Positions 53,660 to 62,043 of a stretch of DNA of 64,000 nt are shown one piece after another. A program made the translations under genes and the position numbers. Every line of letters begins with the position of its first letter. Position 1 is the stretch's first letter. This DNA comes from Curtobacterium sp. BH-2-1-1 (GTDB lineage Bacteria > Actinomycetota > Actinomycetes > Actinomycetales > Microbacteriaceae): positions 3,410,001 through 3,474,000 of the forward strand of contig NZ_CP017580.1 in NCBI RefSeq assembly GCF_001806325.1, in the 5' to 3' direction. The notes beneath the pieces are model-generated. The model was not told the origin of the DNA, made no database searches, and saw only the letters and a list, made by a program, of their open reading frames with translations.

Positions 53660-56632
53660 ATGACCGGTCGGACGACGACGTCGCGTTCCGAGTTGGCCCG
53701 CCTGGGCTTCGCGGAGCTGTCGGAGAGCCTGGAACGCATCGCCGACCTGGAGGCGCGGTCCGGCCCCGACCTGCAGGTTCCGGTGAGCGGGTCCCCGGCA
53801 CTGTGGGAGTCCACCGCCGATCCCGACGGCGCACTCCGCGCGCTCGAGCGGCTGCTCGAGCGCGCGCCGGACGAACTGCGTCCGGTCCTCGCGGACGACG
53901 CCGCCACCGAACGGCTCGTGCGGCTCCTCGGGGCGTCGGTCGGGCTCGGTGAGTTCCTGCACCGCCGTCCGGCGGAGATCGACCTGCTCCTGGCGCCCGT
54001 GACGGCGCCGTGGTCGCAGCAGGAGTACACCGACTCGTTGCTCGCCGCGATCGACGGTGCCACGGGCGAGGACGCCCGGCTCCGGCTCCGGGTGCGCTAC
54101 CGCCGGCACCTGGCCCAGATCGCGCTGTTCGACGTCCTGAACGCCGCGCCGACCGAGGCCTTCCCCGCCGTCGCGGCCGGTCTGGCCGACCTCGCCGGTG
54201 CCGCGCTCGAGGCCGCGGTGGACGTCGCCCGGCGCGAGGTCCCGTTCCCCGCGGCCGACGTCGAGGCGACGCCGCTCGCCGTCATCGCGATGGGCAAGGC
54301 CGGCGCCCGCGAACTCAACTACGTCAGCGACGTCGACGTCATCTTCGTGACCGAGCCGACCCGCGACGACGAGGCCGGTACGGGCGTGGGGACCGACCGT
54401 GCCGTGCTCATCGCCACGCGGCTGGCGATCGCGGCCACGCACGCCATCACCGACCTCGCGGCCGAACCGGCGCTGTGGGAGGTCGACGCGAACCTCCGGC
54501 CGGAGGGCAAGGACGGCGCACTCGTCCGGACGCTCGACTCCCACGTGGCGTACTACGAGCGCTGGGCGAAGGAGTGGGAGTTCCAGGCCCTGCTCAAGGC
54601 GCGGCCGATCGCCGGGTCGGCCGACCTGGGGGAGCGCTACGCCACCGCGGTCGCCGGCTTCGTGTGGACGTCCGCGCAACGACCGGGGTTCGTCGAGTCC
54701 GTGCAGCGCATGCGGCAGCGGGTCACCGACAACATCCCCGACGACGAGGTCGACCGGCAGCTCAAGCTCGGGCCGGGCGGTCTGCGCGACGTCGAGTTCA
54801 CCGTGCAGCTGCTGCAGCTCGTGCACGGCCGCGACGACGAGACCGTGCGGGTCCGGTCCACGCTCGAGGCGATGGACGCGCTCACCGACGCCGGCTACGT
54901 CGGCCGTGCCGAGGCCGCCCGCTTCGGGCCGGACTACGCCCTGCTCCGCCTGCTCGAACACCGCATCCAGCTCCGCCGCCTGCAGCGCACCCACCTCATG
55001 CCCTCCGACGAGGACGAGCTCCGGGTCCTCGCACGGTCGAGCGGTCTCGCACGGTCCGCTGCCGCGCTCGAGACACGGTGGCGTGCCGTGAAGCTCGAGG
55101 TCCGCGGCCTGCACGAGCGCCTGTTCTACCGACCGCTCCTCTCCGCGGTGGCCGCGAGCGACGGCGACATCGTGCTCACCAGCGACCAGGCGGTCGACCG
55201 GCTCGGTGCCATCGGCTTCGCGGACCCCGCCGGGGCACTCGGCCACATCCGGGCCCTGACGCAGGGCACGAGCCGCCGGGCGGCGATCCAGCGGAACCTC
55301 CTGCCGGTGCTCCTGCGCTGGATGGCCGAGGGACCGGCACCGGACCGAGCGCTCCTGGCCTTCCGCCGGCTGAGCGACACCCTGGGGGAGTCGAGCTGGT
55401 TCCTCCGCATGCTCCGGGACTCCTCCGGCGCGGCGCACTCGCTCACCACCGTGCTCTCGGAGTCGGCGTTCCTGTCCGGGCTGCTCGAACGCTTCCCCGA
55501 GGCGGTGGCCTGGCTCGACGAACCGGAGGCGCTGCTGCGCCCCCGGCCGATCGAGTCGCTGCTCGCCGAGGTCACGGCGACGACGGCACGGCACGGGGAC
55601 GACGTGGACGGCGCGGCCGCCCTGGTCCGGTCCGCCCGCCGGCGTGAGACGCTCCGGCTCGGCATGGCCGCCGTCCTCGGACACCTCGACGTCGATGCCC
55701 TCGGCCCGGCGTTGAGCGACGTCACGGAATCGACCCTGGCCGGTGCCCTCACGCTCGCGCGACGGGACGCCCCGGCAGGCCTGGAGTTCGGCGTCATCGC
55801 GATGGGGCGGTACGGCGGCCGTGAGCTCGGCTTCGGTTCGGACGCCGACGTCCTCTACGTGTACCGGGCGACCGAGGACGTCCCGTCCGAGCAGGCCTCG
55901 CGAGCGGCGCAGACCATCGTGCGGGAGCTCGCCCGCTTGACCGACGACGCGATCCACCCTCTCGACCTCGACATCGACCTCCGCCCCGAGGGCAAGAACG
56001 GCCCCGTGGTGCGCACGCTCGACTCCTACGGCGCGTACTACGCCCGCTGGTCGCTCACGTGGGAGGCCCAGGCGTTGCTCCGGGCCCGCGGGGCGGTCGG
56101 GGACGCGCAGCTCCTGCGTGACTTCGAGCACCTCGCCGACCGCACGCGCTACCCGGAGCACATCGACGACCAGCAGGTGCGCGAGGTCCGGCGCATCAAG
56201 GCCCGCGTCGAGTCCGAACGCCTCCCGCGCGGTGCGGATCCCGCCCGGCACCTCAAGCTCGGCCGCGGTTCCCTGAGCGACGTGGAGTGGTTCGTCCAGC
56301 TCCTCCAGCTGCAGCACGCGCTGACGATCCCCGGCCTCCGGACGACGTCCACGCTCGAGGCGCTCGACGCCGCCCGCGACGCCGGACTCGTCGCCCCCGA
56401 CGACGCCGAGCGTCTCGGTGCCGCCTGGCGCTTCGCCTCGCGGACGCGGAGCGCGCTCGTGCTCTGGTCGGGCAAGACCACCGACGTGCTGCCCGTCGAC
56501 CGGGTGCAGCTCGAGGGCATCGCACGCCTGATGGAGTACCCGCCGGGGTCCGCCTCGGAACTCGAGGAGGACTACCTCGGGGTCACCCGCCGGGCACGTC
56601 AGGTCTTCGAGCGCGAGTTCTACGGCGCCTGA
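53660..56632 (+). CDS. glnE: Bifunctional glutamine synthetase adenylyltransferase/deadenylylase
   Basis: 990 residues. Two nucleotidyltransferase domains: GARELNYVSDVD (215-226, the deadenylylation half by position) and GGRELGFGSDAD (about 718-729, the adenylylation half), each with the downstream VDANLRPEG/IDIDLRPEG block. It tunes GlnA1 by modifying Tyr402 of the enzyme encoded at 62044. The N-terminal codons for LEARSGPDLQ contain a palindrome-A arm (53747-53759). Confidence 0.96.
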   Translation: MTGRTTTSRSELARLGFAELSESLERIADLEARSGPDLQVPVSGSPALWESTADPDGALRALERLLERAPDELRPVLADDAATERLVRLLGASVGLGEFLHRRPAEIDLLLAPVTAPWSQQEYTDSLLAAIDGATGEDARLRLRVRYRRHLAQIALFDVLNAAPTEAFPAVAAGLADLAGAALEAAVDVARREVPFPAADVEATPLAVIAMGKAGARELNYVSDVDVIFVTEPTRDDEAGTGVGTDRAVLIATRLAIAATHAITDLAAEPALWEVDANLRPEGKDGALVRTLDSHVAYYERWAKEWEFQALLKARPIAGSADLGERYATAVAGFVWTSAQRPGFVESVQRMRQRVTDNIPDDEVDRQLKLGPGGLRDVEFTVQLLQLVHGRDDETVRVRSTLEAMDALTDAGYVGRAEAARFGPDYALLRLLEHRIQLRRLQRTHLMPSDEDELRVLARSSGLARSAAALETRWRAVKLEVRGLHERLFYRPLLSAVAASDGDIVLTSDQAVDRLGAIGFADPAGALGHIRALTQGTSRRAAIQRNLLPVLLRWMAEGPAPDRALLAFRRLSDTLGESSWFLRMLRDSSGAAHSLTTVLSESAFLSGLLERFPEAVAWLDEPEALLRPRPIESLLAEVTATTARHGDDVDGAAALVRSARRRETLRLGMAAVLGHLDVDALGPALSDVTESTLAGALTLARRDAPAGLEFGVIAMGRYGGRELGFGSDADVLYVYRATEDVPSEQASRAAQTIVRELARLTDDAIHPLDLDIDLRPEGKNGPVVRTLDSYGAYYARWSLTWEAQALLRARGAVGDAQLLRDFEHLADRTRYPEHIDDQQVREVRRIKARVESERLPRGADPARHLKLGRGSLSDVEWFVQLLQLQHALTIPGLRTTSTLEALDAARDAGLVAPDDAERLGAAWRFASRTRSALVLWSGKTTDVLPVDRVQLEGIARLMEYPPGSASELEEDYLGVTRRARQVFEREFYGA

Positions 56633-56859
56633 TGCCCGTCGCGACACGCCCGGACCGACGTGTTTCGCAGCGAGTTGACACGTCCTCGGAAGTGAATTCC
56701 CCGTAACGTGCAGCGTCCCCCGTTCGACATCTGCCTGTACCCCGGCTGGTCGAGGTCAGGCGTCCGTTACCGGGATGTGATCCTGCTGGGCACGTCGACG
56801 CGAGGCGACGGCCGGAGCTGCTCGCGGCGCGCCCGGCGACCATGACCTGAACAGGGCTT

Positions 56860-56973
56860 TCACTGGGGGTCGAGCCGCGCCTCCTGGGCCGTCCACCACC
56901 CGTACAGGGTGAGTGGCAGGGTGAACGCGGTCCACCGGAGTGCTGTCAGCACCAGTGCGGACACGATGACCAC
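56860..56973 (-). CDS. Possible 37-residue membrane peptide
   Basis: GTG start; VVIVSALVLTALRWTAFTLP forms a hydrophobic helix, ending TAQEARLDPQ. No ribosome site and no homologue recognised; the end overlaps a palindrome-A half site. May be a chance frame. Confidence 0.25.
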   Translation of the reverse strand: MVIVSALVLTALRWTAFTLPLTLYGWWTAQEARLDPQ

Positions 56974-56998
56974 ACGCGGAGGGGGACCGTGGTGTACC

Positions 56999-57017
56999 CC
57001 GTAACGTGCCCGTAACG
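56999..57017 (+). promoter_or_regulatory. Direct repeat GTAAC-N6-GTAAC (candidate OmpR-family site)
   Basis: GTAAC at 57001 and 57012, spaced six, within two CCGTAACG units; the same CCGTAACGTG occurs at 56701. The spacing is that of MtrA/GlnR/PhoP-type direct repeats. About 125 bp before the glycosyltransferase start. Confidence 0.45.
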
Positions 57018-57137
57018 CCCCCGGTCGGGGGTCGCGTTGCGCACCGGGTCACGGTTCTGCATCAATGGGGTCACCCGAACCGGCCCTGATTCCCCAACGA
57101 CGCGGAATCTCCACCTCGAACGTTGAAGCAGGGATCG

Positions 57138-58736
57138 ATGTTCACCTTCATTCTGCAGATCAGGCAGATGGTCGAAGGGCACCCCGAGTTCTACCTGTTC
57201 GCCGTGTACTCCGCGGTGATCTGGTTGCTCTGGCTGCTCAAGGTCATCCTGTCCGCCCGCTACCGCCCCTACACCGGCACCTACACCGGCACCACGAGCG
57301 TCGTCGTCCCCGTCGTGGACGAACCGCTCGACCTCTTCCGCGACGTGATCGGCCGCATGGTCGAGCAGCGTCCCGGCGAGATCATCGTCGTCATCAACGG
57401 CGCCCGCAACGAGGCCCTCGAAGCGGTCTGTGACGAGTTCGCCCCACTCGTCCGCTGGACGCACACGCCCATCCCGGGCAAGCGCAACGCCGTCAAGGTC
57501 GGCACCGAGATGTCCAACGGCGACATCACCGTGCTCGTCGACTCGGACACGGTGTGGACGCCCGGCACCCTCGACGAGCTGCTCAAGCCGTTCGCGGACG
57601 CCTCGGTCGGTGGCGTGACGACGCGCCAGCGCATCCTCGAGCCGACGCGCAGCTGGATCACCCGCTGGGCGGACTGGCTGGAGAACTCCCGCGCGCTGTA
57701 CTCGATGCCCGCGCAGAGCGTCCTCGGCCAGATCGGCTGCCTGCCCGGGCGCACGATCGCCTTCCGCCGCGACATCCTCGTGCGCGTCATGGACCGCTTC
57801 ATGCACGAGAAGTTCATGGGCGTGTTCCTCGAGGTGTCCGACGACCGGACGCTGACGAACCTCACGCTCAAGGAGGGGTACCGGACCGTCTACCAGTACA
57901 CCTCGCTGGTCTACACGGACGCTCCGCTGCAGGTGAAGAAGCTGTTCAAGCAGCAGCTCCGCTGGGCCCGTGGTTCGCAGTACAACACGCTCCGGATGCT
58001 CCCGTGGATGCTCGGCCACGCGCCGATCCTCGCGGTGTTCTTCCTCACCGACATCATCCTGCCGTTCATGCTGTTCGGCGTGATCGCCGGCTGGATCTAC
58101 CGCGCCTTCACCGGCCAGGGCGAGAACCTCTACCAGGGGATCCTGCAGCAGTACGGCTTCTCCACCGGCTTCGTGTACGTCGCGGCCCTCATGGTCGTCT
58201 CGTCGGTGCTCAGCATGGCGATCCGGCAGATGCGGCACCTCGCCGAGAAGCCGAGCGACTTCTTCCGCCTGCCGATGTTCATCATCGTGTCGACGTTCTT
58301 CCTCATGCCGATCCGGCTCATCGGCTTCTTCCGCCTGGCGCACGCGTCCGGCTGGGGGACCCGTGCCGGTGCCTACGCCGGTGGACCGATGGAGGAGGAC
58401 CCCGCGGACGCGGTGCAGCCCTCGGCCGTCGCCACCCAGACCCCGGTGAGCCCGATCGACGCGGCTGCCCCGGCCCCGGCCGGCGGAGCCGGCTACGGCG
58501 ACGACCAGCGCGCCGTGGACCGGGCGTTCGACGACCTGTTCGGCCCGGACGCCACCACCAACTCCACCGCGACGGTGCTCGCGACCCGCCGCTCGGCAGC
58601 CACTGCAGCGCAGTCGCAGTCGGCGACCGCGGCGGCCCCCGCCCCGGCACGCGTCCGTCGGTACAACCCGTACGCCGCGATCCCGTACTGCATCGGCTTC
58701 GCGATCTTCGCCCTGGAGGCCTTCCTCATTGTCTGA
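57138..58736 (+). CDS. Processive family 2 glycosyltransferase (hyaluronan/NodC-like synthase)
   Basis: 532 residues. A membrane helix at the N-terminus, GT-A domain with VDSDTVW (DxD, about 135-137) and the processivity motif QQLRWARGS (272-280), then four to five C-terminal helices. A 100-residue Ala/Pro-rich cytoplasmic stretch precedes a last transmembrane helix at the very C-terminus, unusual for the family. Polymerises and extrudes a beta-linked polysaccharide from UDP-sugar. ATG chosen with AGGGAT upstream; TTG at 57123 possible. Confidence 0.9.
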   Translation: MFTFILQIRQMVEGHPEFYLFAVYSAVIWLLWLLKVILSARYRPYTGTYTGTTSVVVPVVDEPLDLFRDVIGRMVEQRPGEIIVVINGARNEALEAVCDEFAPLVRWTHTPIPGKRNAVKVGTEMSNGDITVLVDSDTVWTPGTLDELLKPFADASVGGVTTRQRILEPTRSWITRWADWLENSRALYSMPAQSVLGQIGCLPGRTIAFRRDILVRVMDRFMHEKFMGVFLEVSDDRTLTNLTLKEGYRTVYQYTSLVYTDAPLQVKKLFKQQLRWARGSQYNTLRMLPWMLGHAPILAVFFLTDIILPFMLFGVIAGWIYRAFTGQGENLYQGILQQYGFSTGFVYVAALMVVSSVLSMAIRQMRHLAEKPSDFFRLPMFIIVSTFFLMPIRLIGFFRLAHASGWGTRAGAYAGGPMEEDPADAVQPSAVATQTPVSPIDAAAPAPAGGAGYGDDQRAVDRAFDDLFGPDATTNSTATVLATRRSAATAAQSQSATAAAPAPARVRRYNPYAAIPYCIGFAIFALEAFLIV

Positions 58737-60300
58737 CCTCATCCGCTCCTCAGGTGCCTGGTGGGCCCAGTCCAGCAAGCACGCACGACTCACCGCGGTC
58801 GGGACCACCGCCATCGTCCTCGTCCTCGGACTCATCACCTGGAACGTCTGGGTGTCCCCGGCGGGCTCGGTGTCCACCGCGGTCCACCAGGCGCTCGGTG
58901 TGACGCCGCCGAAGAAGAAGATCTCGGCGGCCGAGCTCCAGACGAAGCTCACGGCCGCCCAGGAGAAGATCTGGGCGCTCGAGGGCAAGCTCGACTCCTC
59001 GACCGCGCAGTCCGGCTCGCGTGCCGACCAGATCGCCGAGCTCAAGGCGCAGATCGCGTCGCTGCAGTCGGACCTCGGGGCCGCCAAGGCCGCCGGGGCA
59101 CGGTCCGGTGACGGCGCGTCGGGTTCGGGAGGGTCGGGCGACGGTTCCGGCAGCGGTTCCAGCGGCTCCGGCGGCTCCGGTTCCGGCAGTGGCTCCGGTG
59201 GCTCCGGTTCGGGCAGCGGCTCCGGTGGCTCCGGCAACGGTTCCGGCTCCGGCAACCACGGCGTCACGAACCCGAACGGCGGCCCCTCGAAGGACCCCGG
59301 CACGACCCCGATCTCCGTCCCCACCAAGGCGCAGATCATGGCGCAGCCGGCTCGCTGGTACGGCCTCTACACCGCGCAGTCGCCCTTCAACTGGGCGGAG
59401 TACGACGAGGTCTCGCAGCAGGTCGGCAAGGCCACGAACATGGTCGGCTTCTTCCAGGGCTTCGACCAGGACTTCAACGCCACCGCCGTCCAGCGCGCGT
59501 GGGCGAACGGCCGCCTGCCGCTCATGACCTGGGAGTCCGCACCCGCCAAGACGGGCAACGACGCGAAGTACGTCCCCGGGTACACGAACGAGGACATCGT
59601 CTCGGGCAAGTTCGACGCCTACCTCACGAAGTACGCGAAGGCCCTCGCGGCGAACGGGCAGCCGATGGTCATCCGGCTCGACCACGAGATGAACGGCTCC
59701 TGGTACAACTGGTCCGAGGGGACGGCACAGCAGAACGCGGCCGGGTCCTACGTGGCGATGTGGCAGCACGTGCACGACGTCTTCCAGGCCAGCGGCGCGA
59801 ACAAGTACGTCATCTGGAACTGGGCGCCGAGCCGCATCGACAAGCTCGGCAACGACAAGTACATGCAGCTCGACTACCTGCGTGAGTACTACCCGGAGTC
59901 GAAGTACGTCGACTGGGTCGGGATGAGCGGGTACTACCGCACCGCCTCGGAGTCGCCGACCTTCGACAACACGTTCGGCAAGACCCTCGCCCAGCTCCGC
60001 CAGATCGCGCCGGACAAGAAGATCCTCCTCAGCGAGATCGGTGCGACCGAGACCGGGACGAGCGTGACCAACGGGCAGAAGGCGAAGTGGATCACCTCGC
60101 TCTTCGACGGCCTCGCGGAACCGGCCAACGACGACGTCATCGGCTTCTCGTACTTCAGCGAGACCGCGACCACGGTCGTGGACGGCGTCCGCACCACGAA
60201 CGACTGGCGACTCAACTCCCGCGCCGACAGCCTCCAGGCCTTCGTGGCCGGCATCTCGCGCACCGACACCGACTACGACCTGCAGGAGGTCAAGCAGTGA
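58729..60300 (+). CDS. Membrane-anchored GH26 glycoside hydrolase with coiled coil and Gly/Ser linker
   Basis: 523 residues from a TTG start with GGAGG at the right spacing. A transmembrane helix (residues 20-45), a coiled coil (65-125), then a 60-residue Gly/Ser linker, then a GH26 barrel. Acid/base Glu320 in LDHEMNGSWYNW and nucleophile Glu436 in LLSEIGATE are both present. Placed outside the cell on a spacer, it could trim, release or size the polymer made by the neighbouring synthase; GH26 enzymes usually cut beta-mannan or beta-1,3-xylan-type chains. Overlaps both neighbours. Confidence 0.88.
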   Translation: MSDLIRSSGAWWAQSSKHARLTAVGTTAIVLVLGLITWNVWVSPAGSVSTAVHQALGVTPPKKKISAAELQTKLTAAQEKIWALEGKLDSSTAQSGSRADQIAELKAQIASLQSDLGAAKAAGARSGDGASGSGGSGDGSGSGSSGSGGSGSGSGSGGSGSGSGSGGSGNGSGSGNHGVTNPNGGPSKDPGTTPISVPTKAQIMAQPARWYGLYTAQSPFNWAEYDEVSQQVGKATNMVGFFQGFDQDFNATAVQRAWANGRLPLMTWESAPAKTGNDAKYVPGYTNEDIVSGKFDAYLTKYAKALAANGQPMVIRLDHEMNGSWYNWSEGTAQQNAAGSYVAMWQHVHDVFQASGANKYVIWNWAPSRIDKLGNDKYMQLDYLREYYPESKYVDWVGMSGYYRTASESPTFDNTFGKTLAQLRQIAPDKKILLSEIGATETGTSVTNGQKAKWITSLFDGLAEPANDDVIGFSYFSETATTVVDGVRTTNDWRLNSRADSLQAFVAGISRTDTDYDLQEVKQ

Positions 60301-61715
60301 CCGCTCAGAAGAAGACCGCAGACTCCCGTCCGGCACCCGTCATCAGCGTCATCGGCACCGGCTACCTCGGTGCCACCCACGCGGCCGCCATGGCCGAGAT
60401 GGGCTTCGAGACCATCGGTGTGGACGTCGATCCCGCCAAGCTCGCGGCCCTGTCAGCCGGCGAGGTCCCGTTCTACGAGCCCGGCCTGCCGGAGCTCATC
60501 ACGAAGCACGTCGCCAGCGGCAAGCTCCGCTTCACGGCGTCGCTGCCCGAGGCCGTGGCCGCGGCCGACGTCCACTTCGTCTGCGTCGGGACGCCGCAGC
60601 GCGCCGGGTCGCACGCCGCCAACCTCACCTACGTCGAGAACGCCACCCGCGGTGTCGCCGAGAACCTGACGCACCCCGGCCTCATCGTCGGCAAATCGAC
60701 GGTCCCGGTGGGCACGGCCGAGCGGCTCCGCGGCATCGTCCGCGAGTTCACCCCGTCGGGCATCGACGCCGAGCTCATCTGGAACCCCGAGTTCCTGCGC
60801 GAGGGCAAGGCCGTCGACGACACGCTGCACCCGGACCGGCTCGTCTGGGGCGGTGCCTCCGCGTCGGCCGACGCCGTGATCCGCGAGGTCTACGCCGCAC
60901 CCATCGCCGAGGGCACCCCGGTCATCACGACCGACCTCGCCACGGCGGAGCTCGTCAAGGTCAGCGCGAACGCGTTCCTCGCCACGAAGATCTCGTTCAT
61001 CAACGCGATCTCCGAGATGTGCGCGATCACCGGTGCGGACGTGTCCACCCTGGCCGACGCCCTCGGGCACGACGCCCGCATCGGCCGCAAGTTCCTGAAC
61101 GCCGGCCTCGGCTTCGGCGGTGGCTGCCTGCCGAAGGACATCCGGGCGCTCATGCACCGCGCGAACGAGCTCGGTGCCGGTCGTGTCGTCGGCCTCATGC
61201 AGCAGGTCGACGAGATCAACATGGGGCAGCGCGAGCGCGTCATCGACATGACGATCGACGCGCTCGGCGGCTCCGTGCTGAACCGTCGCGTGGCCGTGGT
61301 CGGGGCGGCGTTCAAGCCCCTCACCGACGACGTCCGCGACTCGCCGGCGCTCAACGTCGCCGCTGCGCTGCACCTCCGCGGCGCCCAGGTCACCCTGTGG
61401 GACCCGGAGGCGATGGAGACCGCCCGCCGCTCCTTCCCGACGCTCACCTACTCGTCGTCGATGGAGGGTGCGATCGAGGACGCCGACGTCGTGCTCGTCC
61501 TCACCGAGTGGGACGAGGTCATCGCCGCCGATCCCGCGGCGCTCGCCTCGATCGTGGGGCGTCGCACGGTGATCGACGCCCGCAACTGCCTCCCGGTCGC
61601 CGACTGGGTCAAGGCGGGTTGGACCGTCCGTTCCCTGGGACGGCCCACTCCGGTCACGGGTGCACCCGTGAGCGTCGCTGCGGGGACGAACGACGCGGTG
61701 GCCACCGCGCGGTAG
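60297..61715 (+). CDS. UDP-glucose 6-dehydrogenase
   Basis: 472 residues. NAD site VIGTGYLGATHAAAMAEMGF, CVGTPQ, substrate-binding WNPEFLREGKAVDD, catalytic Cys277 in GFGGGCLPKDI, and AFKPLTDDVRDSPAL. Oxidises UDP-glucose to UDP-glucuronate. GTG start overlaps the GH26 stop by four bases. With the GT2 synthase it implies a uronate-containing polysaccharide (hyaluronan- or cellobiuronate-like). Confidence 0.95.
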   Translation: MTAQKKTADSRPAPVISVIGTGYLGATHAAAMAEMGFETIGVDVDPAKLAALSAGEVPFYEPGLPELITKHVASGKLRFTASLPEAVAAADVHFVCVGTPQRAGSHAANLTYVENATRGVAENLTHPGLIVGKSTVPVGTAERLRGIVREFTPSGIDAELIWNPEFLREGKAVDDTLHPDRLVWGGASASADAVIREVYAAPIAEGTPVITTDLATAELVKVSANAFLATKISFINAISEMCAITGADVSTLADALGHDARIGRKFLNAGLGFGGGCLPKDIRALMHRANELGAGRVVGLMQQVDEINMGQRERVIDMTIDALGGSVLNRRVAVVGAAFKPLTDDVRDSPALNVAAALHLRGAQVTLWDPEAMETARRSFPTLTYSSSMEGAIEDADVVLVLTEWDEVIAADPAALASIVGRRTVIDARNCLPVADWVKAGWTVRSLGRPTPVTGAPVSVAAGTNDAVATAR

Positions 61716-61727
61716 TCACCCGGACGC

Positions 61728-61765
61728 GAAGCGGGGTCTGTGCCGGGGCGGCACGGGCCCCGTTC
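61728..61765 (+). terminator. Imperfect hairpin after the dehydrogenase gene
   Basis: GAAGCGGGGTCTGTGCC (61728-61744) pairs imperfectly with GGCACGGGCCCCGTTC (61750-61765), followed by CTCGTGTG. No long T run, as is usual at this GC. Confidence 0.55.
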
Positions 61766-61802
61766 TCGTGTGCCCGGCGCGTTCGGGCGCACCTGGTCGA
61801 AA

Positions 61803-61841
61803 CGGGCGTACCTGGTCGGAACTTCCGACCAGGTACGCCCG
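61803..61841. repeat. Palindrome with 18-bp perfect arms (GGGCGTACCTGGTCGG)
   Basis: CGGGCGTACCTGGTCGGA (61803-61820) and complement (61824-61841) around ACT. A direct near-copy of the left arm lies at 61784-61800. Part of the 328-bp convergent gap before glnA1. Confidence 0.85.
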
Positions 61842-61872
61842 ATTCGTCATGGCAGCGCGCGTGTCGTGGGAA

Positions 61873-61950
61873 GGAACGTGCGAGGCGACCGCCTGGAGGC
61901 GCGGTGCCGGCCCGCCGGGCGTGTGCCGCGCCTCCAGGCAGGCACGTTCC
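61873..61950. repeat. Palindrome family A, copy 8, with extended outer arms
   Basis: Core arms GCCTGGAGGCGCGG (61891-61904) and complement (61926-61939); outer GGAACGTGC (61873-61881) pairs with GCACGTTCC (61942-61950). Between convergent genes. Confidence 0.9.
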
Positions 61951-61990
61951 CACCCGGTGGCCGGGCTCGCAGGCGAGGGTCGGCACAGCG

Positions 61991-62028
61991 GAACGCCCCC
62001 GCACCGGAGGACCGGTGCGGGGGCGTTC
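61991..62028. terminator. Bidirectional terminator of glnA1
   Basis: Perfect 17-bp stem GAACGCCCCCGCACCGG (61991-62007) with its complement (62012-62028) and a four-base loop, 16 bp past the glnA1 stop. A classic intrinsic-type stem without U-run. Confidence 0.85.
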
Positions 62029-62043
62029 GTGGTGCGGTGCGTG

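Larger units (their letters stand above)
56633..57137. other. 505-bp gene-poor region before the exopolysaccharide cassette
   Basis: Contains CCGTAACGTG at 56701 and again at 56999, a palindrome-A-like half site (about 56872-56890) and a weak minus-strand reading frame (56860-56973). A GT-rich spacing just before 57138 fits a long 5' leader for the cassette. No RNA gene recognised. Confidence 0.6.

Noticed and set aside
59110..59265. Gly/Ser codon repeats in the GH26 gene considered as a DNA repeat element
   Set aside because: It is a coding linker between coiled coil and catalytic domain; variation follows codons.
56946..59339. Long minus-strand frame opposite the glycosyltransferase and GH26 genes
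   Set aside because: Repeated PEP/LPE residues are the complement of the Gly/Ser linker and no domain is present.
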